Part shown: positions 22,494 to 29,844 of the stretch, one piece after another
Numbering within the stretch: position 1 is the first letter of the stretch
Layout of the letters: the number at the start of each line of letters is the position of its first letter
Assembly: GCA_014802045.1 (NCBI GenBank)
Contig: JAAVDA010000022.1
Span: 103,956-136,122 of the forward strand
DNA from: Bacteroides sp.
GTDB taxonomy: Bacteria; Bacteroidota; Bacteroidia; Bacteroidales; Muribaculaceae
Direction: 5' to 3'
Length of the DNA stretch: 32,167 bases
Position numbers and translations under genes: made by a program
Notes under the pieces: generated by a model
The model's database searches: none
What the model was told of the DNA's origin: nothing
What the model saw: only the letters and a program-made list of their open reading frames with translations

Positions 22494-24371
22494 TCAGTCG
22501 GCAAACTCGATGAGGGGGGCGTCGGCGGCGAAGCGGTCGCCGGGCTTCACGAAGATACGTTTCACCACAGCGTCGTGTTCGGCCTCAACGTCGTTTTCCA
22601 TCTTCATCGACTCGTAGACAAGGAGTTTCTGGCCTTTCTTCACGGCGTCGCCGGGAGCCACGTCGATTTCAAGGATTGTGCCGGGCATCGGTCCTGAGAG
22701 CACTTCGCCGGTGATGGGCTCCATCTTCTCTTCCACAACCTCCTCTGCCGGAGCGGCGGCCTTTTCGGCGGCCTGACGGGCGTTGAATTCGGCCTCGCGC
22801 TGCTTGCGCAGGAATCCGTTGGCCACGGAGGGGAGGAGCTCAAGCAGCAGGTATTCCTCATTGTTGGAGGCGAGTTTCACACCGCCAAACTCTTCGAGCA
22901 CGGGATTCTCGGGCTTCTTGTAGGCCGTGACGTCATAAGGCTTCTCGGTGGGATCGCCGGTGATCTGGCGGCGGAACTCGGGGTCGATGGCCACTGGTGT
23001 CTTGCCATATTCACCCTTGATGAGCGAGATAAACTGGTTGGAGGTGTTGGAGTAGTCGGGATTACCTTTCTTGCGGTCGAGCGCGAGGAACACAGCCTGG
23101 CTACCTACAATCTGGCTGGTGGGGGTAACGAGGGGCACGAGGCCGGCATCGCGACGCACCTTGGGGATGAGAGCCATGGCTTCGTCAAGCACATCCTCGG
23201 CTTGCAGAGCCTTGAGCTGAGCCACCATGTTGGAGTACATGCCACCGGGCACCTCGGCGTTTTTCACGAGCTCGTTGGGCTTCGGGAAGTGGAAATACTC
23301 TTCGATGGCGTGGCATGCGCGGAGCATTCCCTCCTCGTCTTCGCGTCGACCACACTCGATGGCTTCGTCGAAGAGACGGCTGATGTTGTCGGGCAGGGTG
23401 TCGGTGAGCGGGTCAAACTCGATAGGCATCTCCTTGACGAGGTCGAATGCGGCGAGCTCCTTGCGGGCACCGAGCAATTCGGCACGGATTTTGCCCACGG
23501 CCTCCATGTTGACGTCTACCTCAATGCCCATGCGCTTGGCAAACACATAGATGAGCTCTATGGCCGGGGCTGCCGATCCGCCGCCAAACCACCAGATGTT
23601 GGTGTCGAGGATGTCTACGCCGTGGAGCATAGCCATTACGGACGATGCGAGTCCGTAGCCGGGAGTGCAGTGGGTGTGGAAGTCAACATCTACCTTCAGG
23701 CAGCTCTTGAGCTTGGAGATGATAGATGCGGCGCGGAGTGGATTGACGAGTCCGGCCATATCCTTCAGGGTGATTATCTTGGCGCCGAGGGCTTCCATCT
23801 CGAGGGCTTTCTCCACGAAATAGTCGTCGGTGAATATCTTTTCGGGGGCTTTCTGTCCGCCGAATATAGATTTGAGCTTGGCGCCGAAGCCTTTCTTTTC
23901 TTCGGTGGCGTCTTTGGGGTCTACGGTGTAGCACACGGCTCCGTCGGCAATTCCGCCGAGGTGGTTGATCATGCCGATGGAGTCTCTCACGTTGTCGATA
24001 TCATTGAGTGCGTCGAAAATACGCATCACGTTGAGGCCGTTGTCTATGGCTTCTTTATAGAAACCTTCGAGCACGCTGTTGGGATAGGGCACGTAGCCGA
24101 ACAGGTTGCGGCCTCTCGACAGGGCTGAGAGGAGCGATTTGCCCTTCATAGCCTCGCTGCAACGGCGCAGGCGGTTCCAGGGCGATTCGCCGAGATAGCG
24201 CATCACTGAGTCGGGCACAGCGCCGCCCCACACTTCCATTATGTAATAGCCTGCGTTCTCATACAGCGGAAGCAGTCGGTCGATGGTCTGCTGGCTCATA
24301 CGGGTGGCAAACAGCGACTGCTGGCCGTCGCGGAGAGTCAAGTCTCTGATTTTGAGTTTTCGAGGTTCCAT
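22494..24371 (-). CDS. Biotin-dependent carboxyltransferase subunit (oxaloacetate decarboxylase alpha / pyruvate carboxylase B type)
   Basis: The 625-residue protein has three parts. An HMGL-like TIM-barrel carboxyltransferase domain starts KLKIRDLTLRDGQQSLFATR (D10, the RDGQQS signature) and includes MRIFDALNDIDNV, IITLKDMAGLVNP (the metal/biotin lysine region) and DFHTHCTPGYGLASS (metal-binding His pair). A conserved PYC-OADA helical domain follows (about 300-460). An Ala/Glu/Pro linker then leads to a C-terminal biotinyl domain with LVYESMKMEN, so the biotinyl lysine is K590, 35 residues from the end. The usual A before MKM is S here. It transfers carboxyl between biotin and pyruvate/oxaloacetate or a related acid. 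No biotin carboxylase or membrane beta/gamma subunits are adjacent, so the exact partner and symbol are left open. Confidence 0.88.
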   Translation of the reverse strand: MEPRKLKIRDLTLRDGQQSLFATRMSQQTIDRLLPLYENAGYYIMEVWGGAVPDSVMRYLGESPWNRLRRCSEAMKGKSLLSALSRGRNLFGYVPYPNSVLEGFYKEAIDNGLNVMRIFDALNDIDNVRDSIGMINHLGGIADGAVCYTVDPKDATEEKKGFGAKLKSIFGGQKAPEKIFTDDYFVEKALEMEALGAKIITLKDMAGLVNPLRAASIISKLKSCLKVDVDFHTHCTPGYGLASSVMAMLHGVDILDTNIWWFGGGSAAPAIELIYVFAKRMGIEVDVNMEAVGKIRAELLGARKELAAFDLVKEMPIEFDPLTDTLPDNISRLFDEAIECGRREDEEGMLRACHAIEEYFHFPKPNELVKNAEVPGGMYSNMVAQLKALQAEDVLDEAMALIPKVRRDAGLVPLVTPTSQIVGSQAVFLALDRKKGNPDYSNTSNQFISLIKGEYGKTPVAIDPEFRRQITGDPTEKPYDVTAYKKPENPVLEEFGGVKLASNNEEYLLLELLPSVANGFLRKQREAEFNARQAAEKAAAPAEEVVEEKMEPITGEVLSGPMPGTILEIDVAPGDAVKKGQKLLVYESMKMENDVEAEHDAVVKRIFVKPGDRFAADAPLIEFAD

Positions 24372-24414
24372 ACTTGTTTGGTTGTTTGTGAGTAAGTGTT
24401 GGAATTAACTGCCG

Positions 24415-24422
24415 CAAAGGTA
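24415..24422 (-). promoter_or_regulatory. -7 element of the carboxyltransferase gene
   Basis: The minus strand reads TACCTTTG followed by CG, 44 bases before the ATG at 24371. No standard -33 box was found. Confidence 0.55.
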
Positions 24423-24442
24423 GTATATTTTCAGCAATTAAA

Positions 24443-24481
24443 GAAAAAATTCCGTAATTTCCTTTGCCGGAAGTCACGGAA
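24443..24481 (-). terminator. Rho-independent terminator of the PCMD gene
   Basis: TTCCGTAATTTCC (24450-24462) pairs with GGAAGTCACGGAA (24469-24481), with one mismatch and one wobble, around a six-base loop. On the minus strand it is followed by a run of six Ts and CTTTAA, just after the stop of the PCMD-protein gene. Confidence 0.85.
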
Positions 24482-24493
24482 ATGTTGCGGATG

Positions 24494-25462
24494 TCAGAAT
24501 CCGAAGCCTACATTGTCTACGTAAAGTGTTAATCCTTCGGTGCCTACATAAGGCTCGCCATTGCCTGCGCTAAGCATCACGATTGCGTGAGTAGGGGTGG
24601 CATCGGCAGAGTCCCAGCCCTCCTCTTCCACTTTCACGAGCTTTCCTTTCGAGTTGCGGGCATAATAGGCATTGTCGCCTGTGCGCAGCGGCAACCAGTT
24701 GAGCTTAGGGTCGGCCGACACGTTGCCATATGTAATAGGTATATGCTGGGCGTTGAGCCAGGGGCTTCCTTGGGTGAACAGCTGACCTCCGGTGCCCACG
24801 CGCTTGGCATGAATATTACCCTCGGCGTCTTCCCACCTGCGCTGCAGCAGCACGAATACCACTGCCTGGTCTCTGCCGGGCAACACTTTCTTACTGCCGA
24901 ATCCGGTGGACTTCACGCGGGTGTCGGTCATGGGCATGTCTACCTTATAATCGAGCACAAGAGATTTGGGGCGCTTGGTATAGGGTATGCCCATCTCCAT
25001 CTTGCCATATGGATTTTTGGTGTTGGATATAGGCTCTACCATCTCTCCGAGAAACATCGAGCCTGCCACCATCACATTCATGTTTATCAGTCCGAGCACC
25101 TTGATATTGTCCATCTGGGTGCAGAGTTTCACGCATTTGTTGCCGGGGCGGCGTGTGTGGGGATAGACAGCGTTTGAAGCCTTCGTGACTCCCGACACTT
25201 TTGCATAGACGTTGCTCGTAGCCCAGGGGGAGCCGCCGAGGTTGTGATAAGGTATGTTTTCGTCTATTATAGCTGTAGGTCCAACCTCATAGAGAGTCTT
25301 CTGATGACCACCGATCACAACTGATTCTGTGATATGTCGGGTGACCCACTGCTCGAAATCGCCGAATTTTATCGGCTCTACCTGCTGGGCTGATAAGGTT
25401 GGTGAGCCAGCGGCCAGAACGGCGGCGAGGAGAGTGGTGAATATTGTGGGGCGTTGAAACAT
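24494..25462 (-). CDS. Exported PCMD-domain protein
   Basis: The 322-residue protein has a Sec signal (MFQRPTIFTTLLAAVLAAGS, probable cleavage near LSAQQ). The mature part resembles the PCMD family, named for putative carbohydrate metabolism. It shows FGDFEQW at the start, KLCTQMDNIKVLGLINMNVM and MFLGEMV in the middle, RPKSLVLDYKVDMP as the characteristic strand, and the ending GLTLYVDNVGFGF. Many Bacteroidota PCMD proteins are lipoproteins near polysaccharide utilisation genes; this one has no lipobox cysteine and no SusC/SusD neighbours. It is expressed from its own promoter element and ends at a strong terminator. The biochemical role is unknown. Confidence 0.72.
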   Translation of the reverse strand: MFQRPTIFTTLLAAVLAAGSPTLSAQQVEPIKFGDFEQWVTRHITESVVIGGHQKTLYEVGPTAIIDENIPYHNLGGSPWATSNVYAKVSGVTKASNAVYPHTRRPGNKCVKLCTQMDNIKVLGLINMNVMVAGSMFLGEMVEPISNTKNPYGKMEMGIPYTKRPKSLVLDYKVDMPMTDTRVKSTGFGSKKVLPGRDQAVVFVLLQRRWEDAEGNIHAKRVGTGGQLFTQGSPWLNAQHIPITYGNVSADPKLNWLPLRTGDNAYYARNSKGKLVKVEEEGWDSADATPTHAIVMLSAGNGEPYVGTEGLTLYVDNVGFGF

Positions 25463-25522
25463 GATGCGATATCTTTTTATGATGGTGAGAAATTTAAGAA
25501 GAGATTAGGAGTTTTTAGCATG

Positions 25523-25530
25523 CAAAGTTA
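25523..25530 (-). promoter_or_regulatory. -7 element of the PCMD gene
   Basis: The minus strand reads TAACTTTG followed by CATGC, 61 bases before the ATG at 25462. No -33 TTG at standard spacing. Confidence 0.5.
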
Positions 25531-25566
25531 GCTAATTATTCTCAGAGAGGAGTGGTCGGGAGGGTG

Positions 25567-26463
25567 TCAAAAGTTGTAGCAGATGGAAAAACCGGCTTCC
25601 ATACCTCTCTTTCCAGGCATCATCCATGTGTGGCCTGAGAATCCTTCGCCGGCACGGCGCGATTTCATGTAGCGCTTGGCACTCCGCTGATAGCCGCGGA
25701 AGTAGCCAATGGTTTCGTTGACAGGGTCGCAAAGCCAAGCCACGGCATAACCCAGCACAGGTGAGCCAAACAGGCGGTAGCCATTGTCAACTATATGACG
25801 CTTTATCAGGTAGAATCCTTCGCCCATGAGCGAGCCTACCACGGGGGTGATCACGAGGTCTTGCACCGATGGAATTTCGTTGAAAGCCTCAAAGCCATAT
25901 TCCCAGAAAAATGTCGAGATGCAGAAACTATAGAGGAAAGAGCCCCAGCAGTTGAACCCGCAGCTGCGCGCGCTCATATAGTAGGCGGCTCCGGCATAGG
26001 GATGGAGCACGTAGTTGAATATAAACTTATCGCCGTCCCACACCGGCCCCTCTTTCACATGGCGGAGCCAGCGTTTGAAAAGGGGAGTCTTGGAATTTTC
26101 GGCACGGTTCCATGCGGTTGATTCCTCCGGGAGAGCTTCGAGAATCACCATCGTGGTGATTCCGCCGGCCATAAGCACGGCGGTATTGCCCCAGAGACGC
26201 CCCCAGTTGGGCACACTCAGTGTGCGCGAATAGGGCAGGTCGTAGATATTGAGTGTCACAGCCGGCTTGAAATTCTTTGACATCGGAATCTCTTCGGCAA
26301 TCTCCCTGACAGCCGGAAGAGCCGGCGATTTCAGTTTGAGCTCTGTCTTCTCGAGGGGGAGTAAGGTGAGCGGTTCAACACCCTCTGTGGCGTTGATTCT
26401 CGTAAGGTTTCCAGCTAAAATAATAGCTGCTAATATAGCTGTAATGTGTGTGATGGCTTTCAT
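25567..26463 (-). CDS. DUF3943-domain protein, probably envelope-associated
   Basis: The ATG at 26463 gives 298 residues starting MKAITHITAILAAIILAGNL, a signal peptide. An upstream ATG at 26496 would put 11 polar residues before it and was not chosen. The central part matches DUF3943: NYVLHPYAGAAYYMSARS, then LYSFCISTFFWEYGFEAFNEIPSVQDLVITPVVGS and GEGFYLIKRHI. The family is common in Bacteroidota and Proteobacteria and is predicted to be membrane-associated, with no established function. The C-terminus ends in an aromatic residue (FSICYNF), which would also suit an outer-membrane protein. The 26497-26758 gap to the sigma factor holds its unresolved promoter and that of the sigma gene. Confidence 0.78.
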   Translation of the reverse strand: MKAITHITAILAAIILAGNLTRINATEGVEPLTLLPLEKTELKLKSPALPAVREIAEEIPMSKNFKPAVTLNIYDLPYSRTLSVPNWGRLWGNTAVLMAGGITTMVILEALPEESTAWNRAENSKTPLFKRWLRHVKEGPVWDGDKFIFNYVLHPYAGAAYYMSARSCGFNCWGSFLYSFCISTFFWEYGFEAFNEIPSVQDLVITPVVGSLMGEGFYLIKRHIVDNGYRLFGSPVLGYAVAWLCDPVNETIGYFRGYQRSAKRYMKSRRAGEGFSGHTWMMPGKRGMEAGFSICYNF

Positions 26464-26606
26464 AATAGTTGACGTGTTTGTATCATTGTAACACATTTGT
26501 AATAGATTTGTATCTGGATTTTCATATTTTTTCTCACGAATTTGGCAAATCGTATGATTTTAGAGTGACTACAAGTGTTAAAATCCTCCTTAAAAGCCTG
26601 TCAGTG

Positions 26607-26638
26607 TTTGGCGCATCGGAGCGAAATGCTTAATTTTG
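26607..26638 (+). promoter_or_regulatory. Promoter of the ECF sigma factor gene
   Basis: TTTG (26607-26610), a 20-base spacer and TAATTTTG (26631-26638) match the Bacteroidota housekeeping promoter. The mRNA leader would be about 115 bases. Confidence 0.75.
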
Positions 26639-26758
26639 CATACCCTGTGAGTTTAGAATTCATGCTCACGGTAGAAGCAATAAATCTTTCTATTAACTGC
26701 AAATCATTATCGCCTATCGAAACATCGCTACTCTAAAACGTTAAATATTAGAATAGTT

Positions 26759-27349
26759 ATGCGTGATTTGACTTCTCTGCCAGATGAGATTCTGGTAGCG
26801 GAATATGCAAACGGACGGAATGAAGCTTTTGATGTGTTGCTCAAGCGCCATCAGCAGCGTGTGTTTTCATATATCTACTCTGTTGTGCGCGATAATGATG
26901 TGGCCGACGATATTTTTCAGGAAACTTTCGTAAAGGTCATAATGACCATAAGGCAGGGGCGCTACAGCGAGAGCGGCCGTTTTGGCGCATGGTTGTCGAG
27001 AATTGCCCACAATCTGATTATCGATTATTTCCGTCAGCAGAAATCGGAAAACACTGTTTCGGCCGACAATGAGGAGGTGGATGTGCTCAATCGCCGCGAG
27101 CTTTGCGACGGCACGGTAGAAGATTTCCTGTGCAACATCCAGATAGAAGACGATGTGCGCCGTATCGTGGCAGCTCTTCCCGAGAGTCAGCGCGAAGTGC
27201 TTGAGATGCGTTTCTATAAAGATATGTCGTTCAAGGAGATAGCCGAGGTGACTAATGTGAGCATCAACACCGCTCTGGGCCGCATGCGTTATGCTATCCT
27301 CAATATGCGCCGCCTTGCCGAAAAGCACAACATCGCTCTGGCCGTCTGA
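26759..27349 (+). CDS. ECF-type RNA polymerase sigma factor
   Basis: The 196-residue protein has both sigma-70 regions of the ECF class. Region 2 runs from about 20 to 90 with FDVLLKRHQQRVFSYIYSVV, DVADDIFQETFVKVI (-10 recognition and core-binding helix) and GRFGAWLSRIAHNLIIDYFR. Region 4 (about 130-185) has LPESQREVLEMRFYKDMSFK and the helix-turn-helix NVSINTALGRMRYAILNMRR. It should direct polymerase to a dedicated promoter set. No anti-sigma factor or TonB-type transducer follows; the next gene is convergent. Its own promoter looks like the housekeeping type, not autoregulated. The regulon cannot be inferred. Confidence 0.92.
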   Translation: MRDLTSLPDEILVAEYANGRNEAFDVLLKRHQQRVFSYIYSVVRDNDVADDIFQETFVKVIMTIRQGRYSESGRFGAWLSRIAHNLIIDYFRQQKSENTVSADNEEVDVLNRRELCDGTVEDFLCNIQIEDDVRRIVAALPESQREVLEMRFYKDMSFKEIAEVTNVSINTALGRMRYAILNMRRLAEKHNIALAV

Positions 27350-27358
27350 TTCTCCCCC

Positions 27359-27387
27359 TCCGCAGATAGGGATATTTATGCTGCGGA
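27359..27387. terminator. Small hairpin between the convergent sigma and DUF262 genes
   Basis: TCCGCAG (27359-27365) pairs with CTGCGGA (27381-27387) around a 15-base loop in the 42-base convergent gap. No T-run follows on either strand, so terminator function is a guess from position. Confidence 0.4.
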
Positions 27388-27391
27388 AGAG

Positions 27392-29842
27392 CTATAATGC
27401 GTGGTTTGGATATAGGTTGCCATCTTTGGTCTGAATGCTGTTGCGCCATTTCTCATAATAGTCGATGCACTCATCGAGCACTTTCTTTATATCGGCCTCA
27501 GATAGGCCTTTTGAGGGGTCAATCAGTGAGGTCTCAAAACTACATCTGCCGGTGAGGGCTTCAATGTCCTGAAGCCGTTGGTTGTTGTCATACATGTCGG
27601 TATATCCCCAGTGCTGTAGTCGGAATTCATATCCACGATATTCTATGAAGAAATTTTCGGCTCTGGAATATAACTGACCATTCTGTGGGGGTGATACTTT
27701 TATTTCAGTGGAGTTGGCAAATTGTTCTGTCAGAGCTGTGATGGCGGTTAGACGGTCGGAGGCAAGAAAGTAGGTGTCGCCTTTTCTACTGCGCAGGTAT
27801 AAGCACATGCCCGAATCATACCATCTGATAAAATATCGGTCTCTATAAGCGGTGTTTATGGAGCTGAGATAGCCTCCTTTTATAAGAATGTAATGAGAGT
27901 TTTGACGATATGGGTCGGTGTCGGTCAGGGATATGGGAGAGGGAGCGAAGGAATTGGTGAGCAGCAACTGATGAAGCGGTTCGGTATAAGCAGGGTCGAG
28001 AAGAATTTCACGCCATTTTGTTGCGGAATGAGAAAATAGATAGATTTCTTTTTCTATCTGGTGTGACCAGTGGCGGCAATGTGATATTAGCTTTCTGGCC
28101 GCCTCATCTTTATTCTTAGCCTCTTCAGTGAGGCCTTCCCGGCAGAACAGTTGCCTGGCGGTGTTAAATTTCTGATTAAACGTGCTCCAATCAACCTCTT
28201 CCTTGCTGTTTAAGAAGAGGAAACGGATTGCGCCATTGAAAAATGCAAAGTTTTCGGCTTCGATTATTTGCTTTTCGAAACTGTTGTCTTCCAGTATCTG
28301 AGCGGCTTTGTGGCGTTCTTCGAGCAGAACTTGTTCTAAAGCTGATTTCGGCATATAATCCGAATGGATTTTTGCAACAAGAGTAGAATGAATGTCATCA
28401 CAGTCATGCAATGCAAATTCTCTGATTTTTTCGATAATAGTCAGATGGGTAGAGGTTTCGGAGTTGTGGTTTGTGTTTTCGGCAATGTTGCAGCACACCC
28501 TCATCCAGCGTTTGAGAGATTGCTCGTTGGGGTTCTTGGAGTTTGTCAGGTAGCAGACCATGGAATAAAACATGACCTGTTCGTTAATAGACAACGATCT
28601 CACATAGAAGTGACCTTCGGCATCTTTTTTGTCATCGTCTTTCAAAACCGGCAGGAATGAGAAATGAGATGAGTAGTGCGGTATGAAGCCTGATATGCTT
28701 TCGGGAGTAAGAAGTATGTTTGTCCGTTCAAACAATCTTTTCAGCAGTGATAATGAAGATGAGCCAAGGAGTGAAGATGAAATCTGAGTGTTATCTTTGG
28801 CGATCGGTAGATTGGCTATTTTGAAATCATCCAGCCCGTTAAATTCGAAATCATATCCCTCTTTATTCTCTTTAGCATATACGGTGCTGGCTCGTAGCTG
28901 TTTGCCGGCATGGTCCTTATTGTTTACTGAATCATTCAAGGCATCGAAAAGCCGGCAGAGGTAAAAACGGGTGTAGAAAGCCATCTTTCGCTGGTCAATC
29001 CCTTTAGTTTTCAATTTCTTATCCCAGAAAATCTCACTCCAGTCAGTGTCGATAAGTCGCGAAATTTCAAAGGCTTCGTCCTTGCTCTGTTGTGTTGTGA
29101 TGCTTTTTATCCATTGAGCCTTGAATTTCTCATATGGATTAAGGGCTTTTCCTCTGGCGTTCATTTTAATGTATAAAATGTCGGGAGTTCTCACCTCTAT
29201 ATTTTCTATGTTCAGATGGTCAAAATAGATAGGGCATTCCGGGGATATGAGTTTTTCCCATATTTGCATAAAGTTATGCTTTTCCATTTCGAGAATTGGC
29301 TGGATGCCATTTGCGTCGACCTTTTCAGTGTGATTTGTTCCGGCCAGAGTTGTCAGAAGTCCGGTCACAGTGGGGTCGTGCAGCCATGACTTGACAAACC
29401 AAGTGGAGTCTTTGATAGCCTCTGAAATGTTTCCTGCACCAACCAACGACTTGACATGCTCTGTTTTGCATAGCGAGTCTATGAAATCAGCTGAGGAATG
29501 ACGTGTGCGATATCTGAATTTAGACAATATATTGAGAGCGCCGGTTAGTTTGTCGTCCTTTAAGGCATGGATGGCAACATACCAGTGAAGCAGCCATAGA
29601 GTGGTGAGGCGTTGCAGTCCGTCAAGAGGGTTGGCCTCGCGGGGTGTTTCGCCAAATGAATATACAAAGTCAAGGCTCCCTTGATGAGGATTGCAAACTG
29701 TGTGAGATAGACTCCCGATAAGCTGTTTGAGGAAATCTCTGCGCAGTATGGCTTTTTCGGGTCTGCCCTGAGCATAATCGCGTTGGAAGATAGGAATTTC
29801 AACTGTTTTCTCGTTGAGAAGTGTCCAAAGTGTGTGTCTCAT
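27392..29842 (-). CDS. DUF262 (GmrS/ParB-like) protein, downstream member of a pair
   Basis: ATG 29842 lies two bases after the stop of the upstream DUF262 gene and gives 816 residues. An in-frame ATG at 29902 would overlap that gene by 58 bases. The N-terminus reads TVEIPIFQRDYAQGR (13-27), then NPLDGLQRLTTLWLLHW (71-87), a variant of the family's DGQQRLTT nucleotide-binding motif. ILYIKMNARGKALNPYEKFK is the second DUF262 landmark. The large C-terminal part has no recognisable HNH motif and ends with a Trp/Tyr-rich region. DUF262 domains in GmrSD use NTP hydrolysis to drive restriction of modified DNA. This member may act as a specificity or regulatory partner; that is inference. Codon composition is more AT-rich than in the core genes. 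Confidence 0.75.
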   Translation of the reverse strand: MRHTLWTLLNEKTVEIPIFQRDYAQGRPEKAILRRDFLKQLIGSLSHTVCNPHQGSLDFVYSFGETPREANPLDGLQRLTTLWLLHWYVAIHALKDDKLTGALNILSKFRYRTRHSSADFIDSLCKTEHVKSLVGAGNISEAIKDSTWFVKSWLHDPTVTGLLTTLAGTNHTEKVDANGIQPILEMEKHNFMQIWEKLISPECPIYFDHLNIENIEVRTPDILYIKMNARGKALNPYEKFKAQWIKSITTQQSKDEAFEISRLIDTDWSEIFWDKKLKTKGIDQRKMAFYTRFYLCRLFDALNDSVNNKDHAGKQLRASTVYAKENKEGYDFEFNGLDDFKIANLPIAKDNTQISSSLLGSSSLSLLKRLFERTNILLTPESISGFIPHYSSHFSFLPVLKDDDKKDAEGHFYVRSLSINEQVMFYSMVCYLTNSKNPNEQSLKRWMRVCCNIAENTNHNSETSTHLTIIEKIREFALHDCDDIHSTLVAKIHSDYMPKSALEQVLLEERHKAAQILEDNSFEKQIIEAENFAFFNGAIRFLFLNSKEEVDWSTFNQKFNTARQLFCREGLTEEAKNKDEAARKLISHCRHWSHQIEKEIYLFSHSATKWREILLDPAYTEPLHQLLLTNSFAPSPISLTDTDPYRQNSHYILIKGGYLSSINTAYRDRYFIRWYDSGMCLYLRSRKGDTYFLASDRLTAITALTEQFANSTEIKVSPPQNGQLYSRAENFFIEYRGYEFRLQHWGYTDMYDNNQRLQDIEALTGRCSFETSLIDPSKGLSEADIKKVLDECIDYYEKWRNSIQTKDGNLYPNHAL

Positions 29843-29844
29843 GC

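Noticed and set aside
23202-24128. 308-codon plus-strand open frame over the carboxyltransferase gene
   Set aside because: Antisense artefact of GC-rich codon usage; the minus strand has unmistakable carboxyltransferase motifs.
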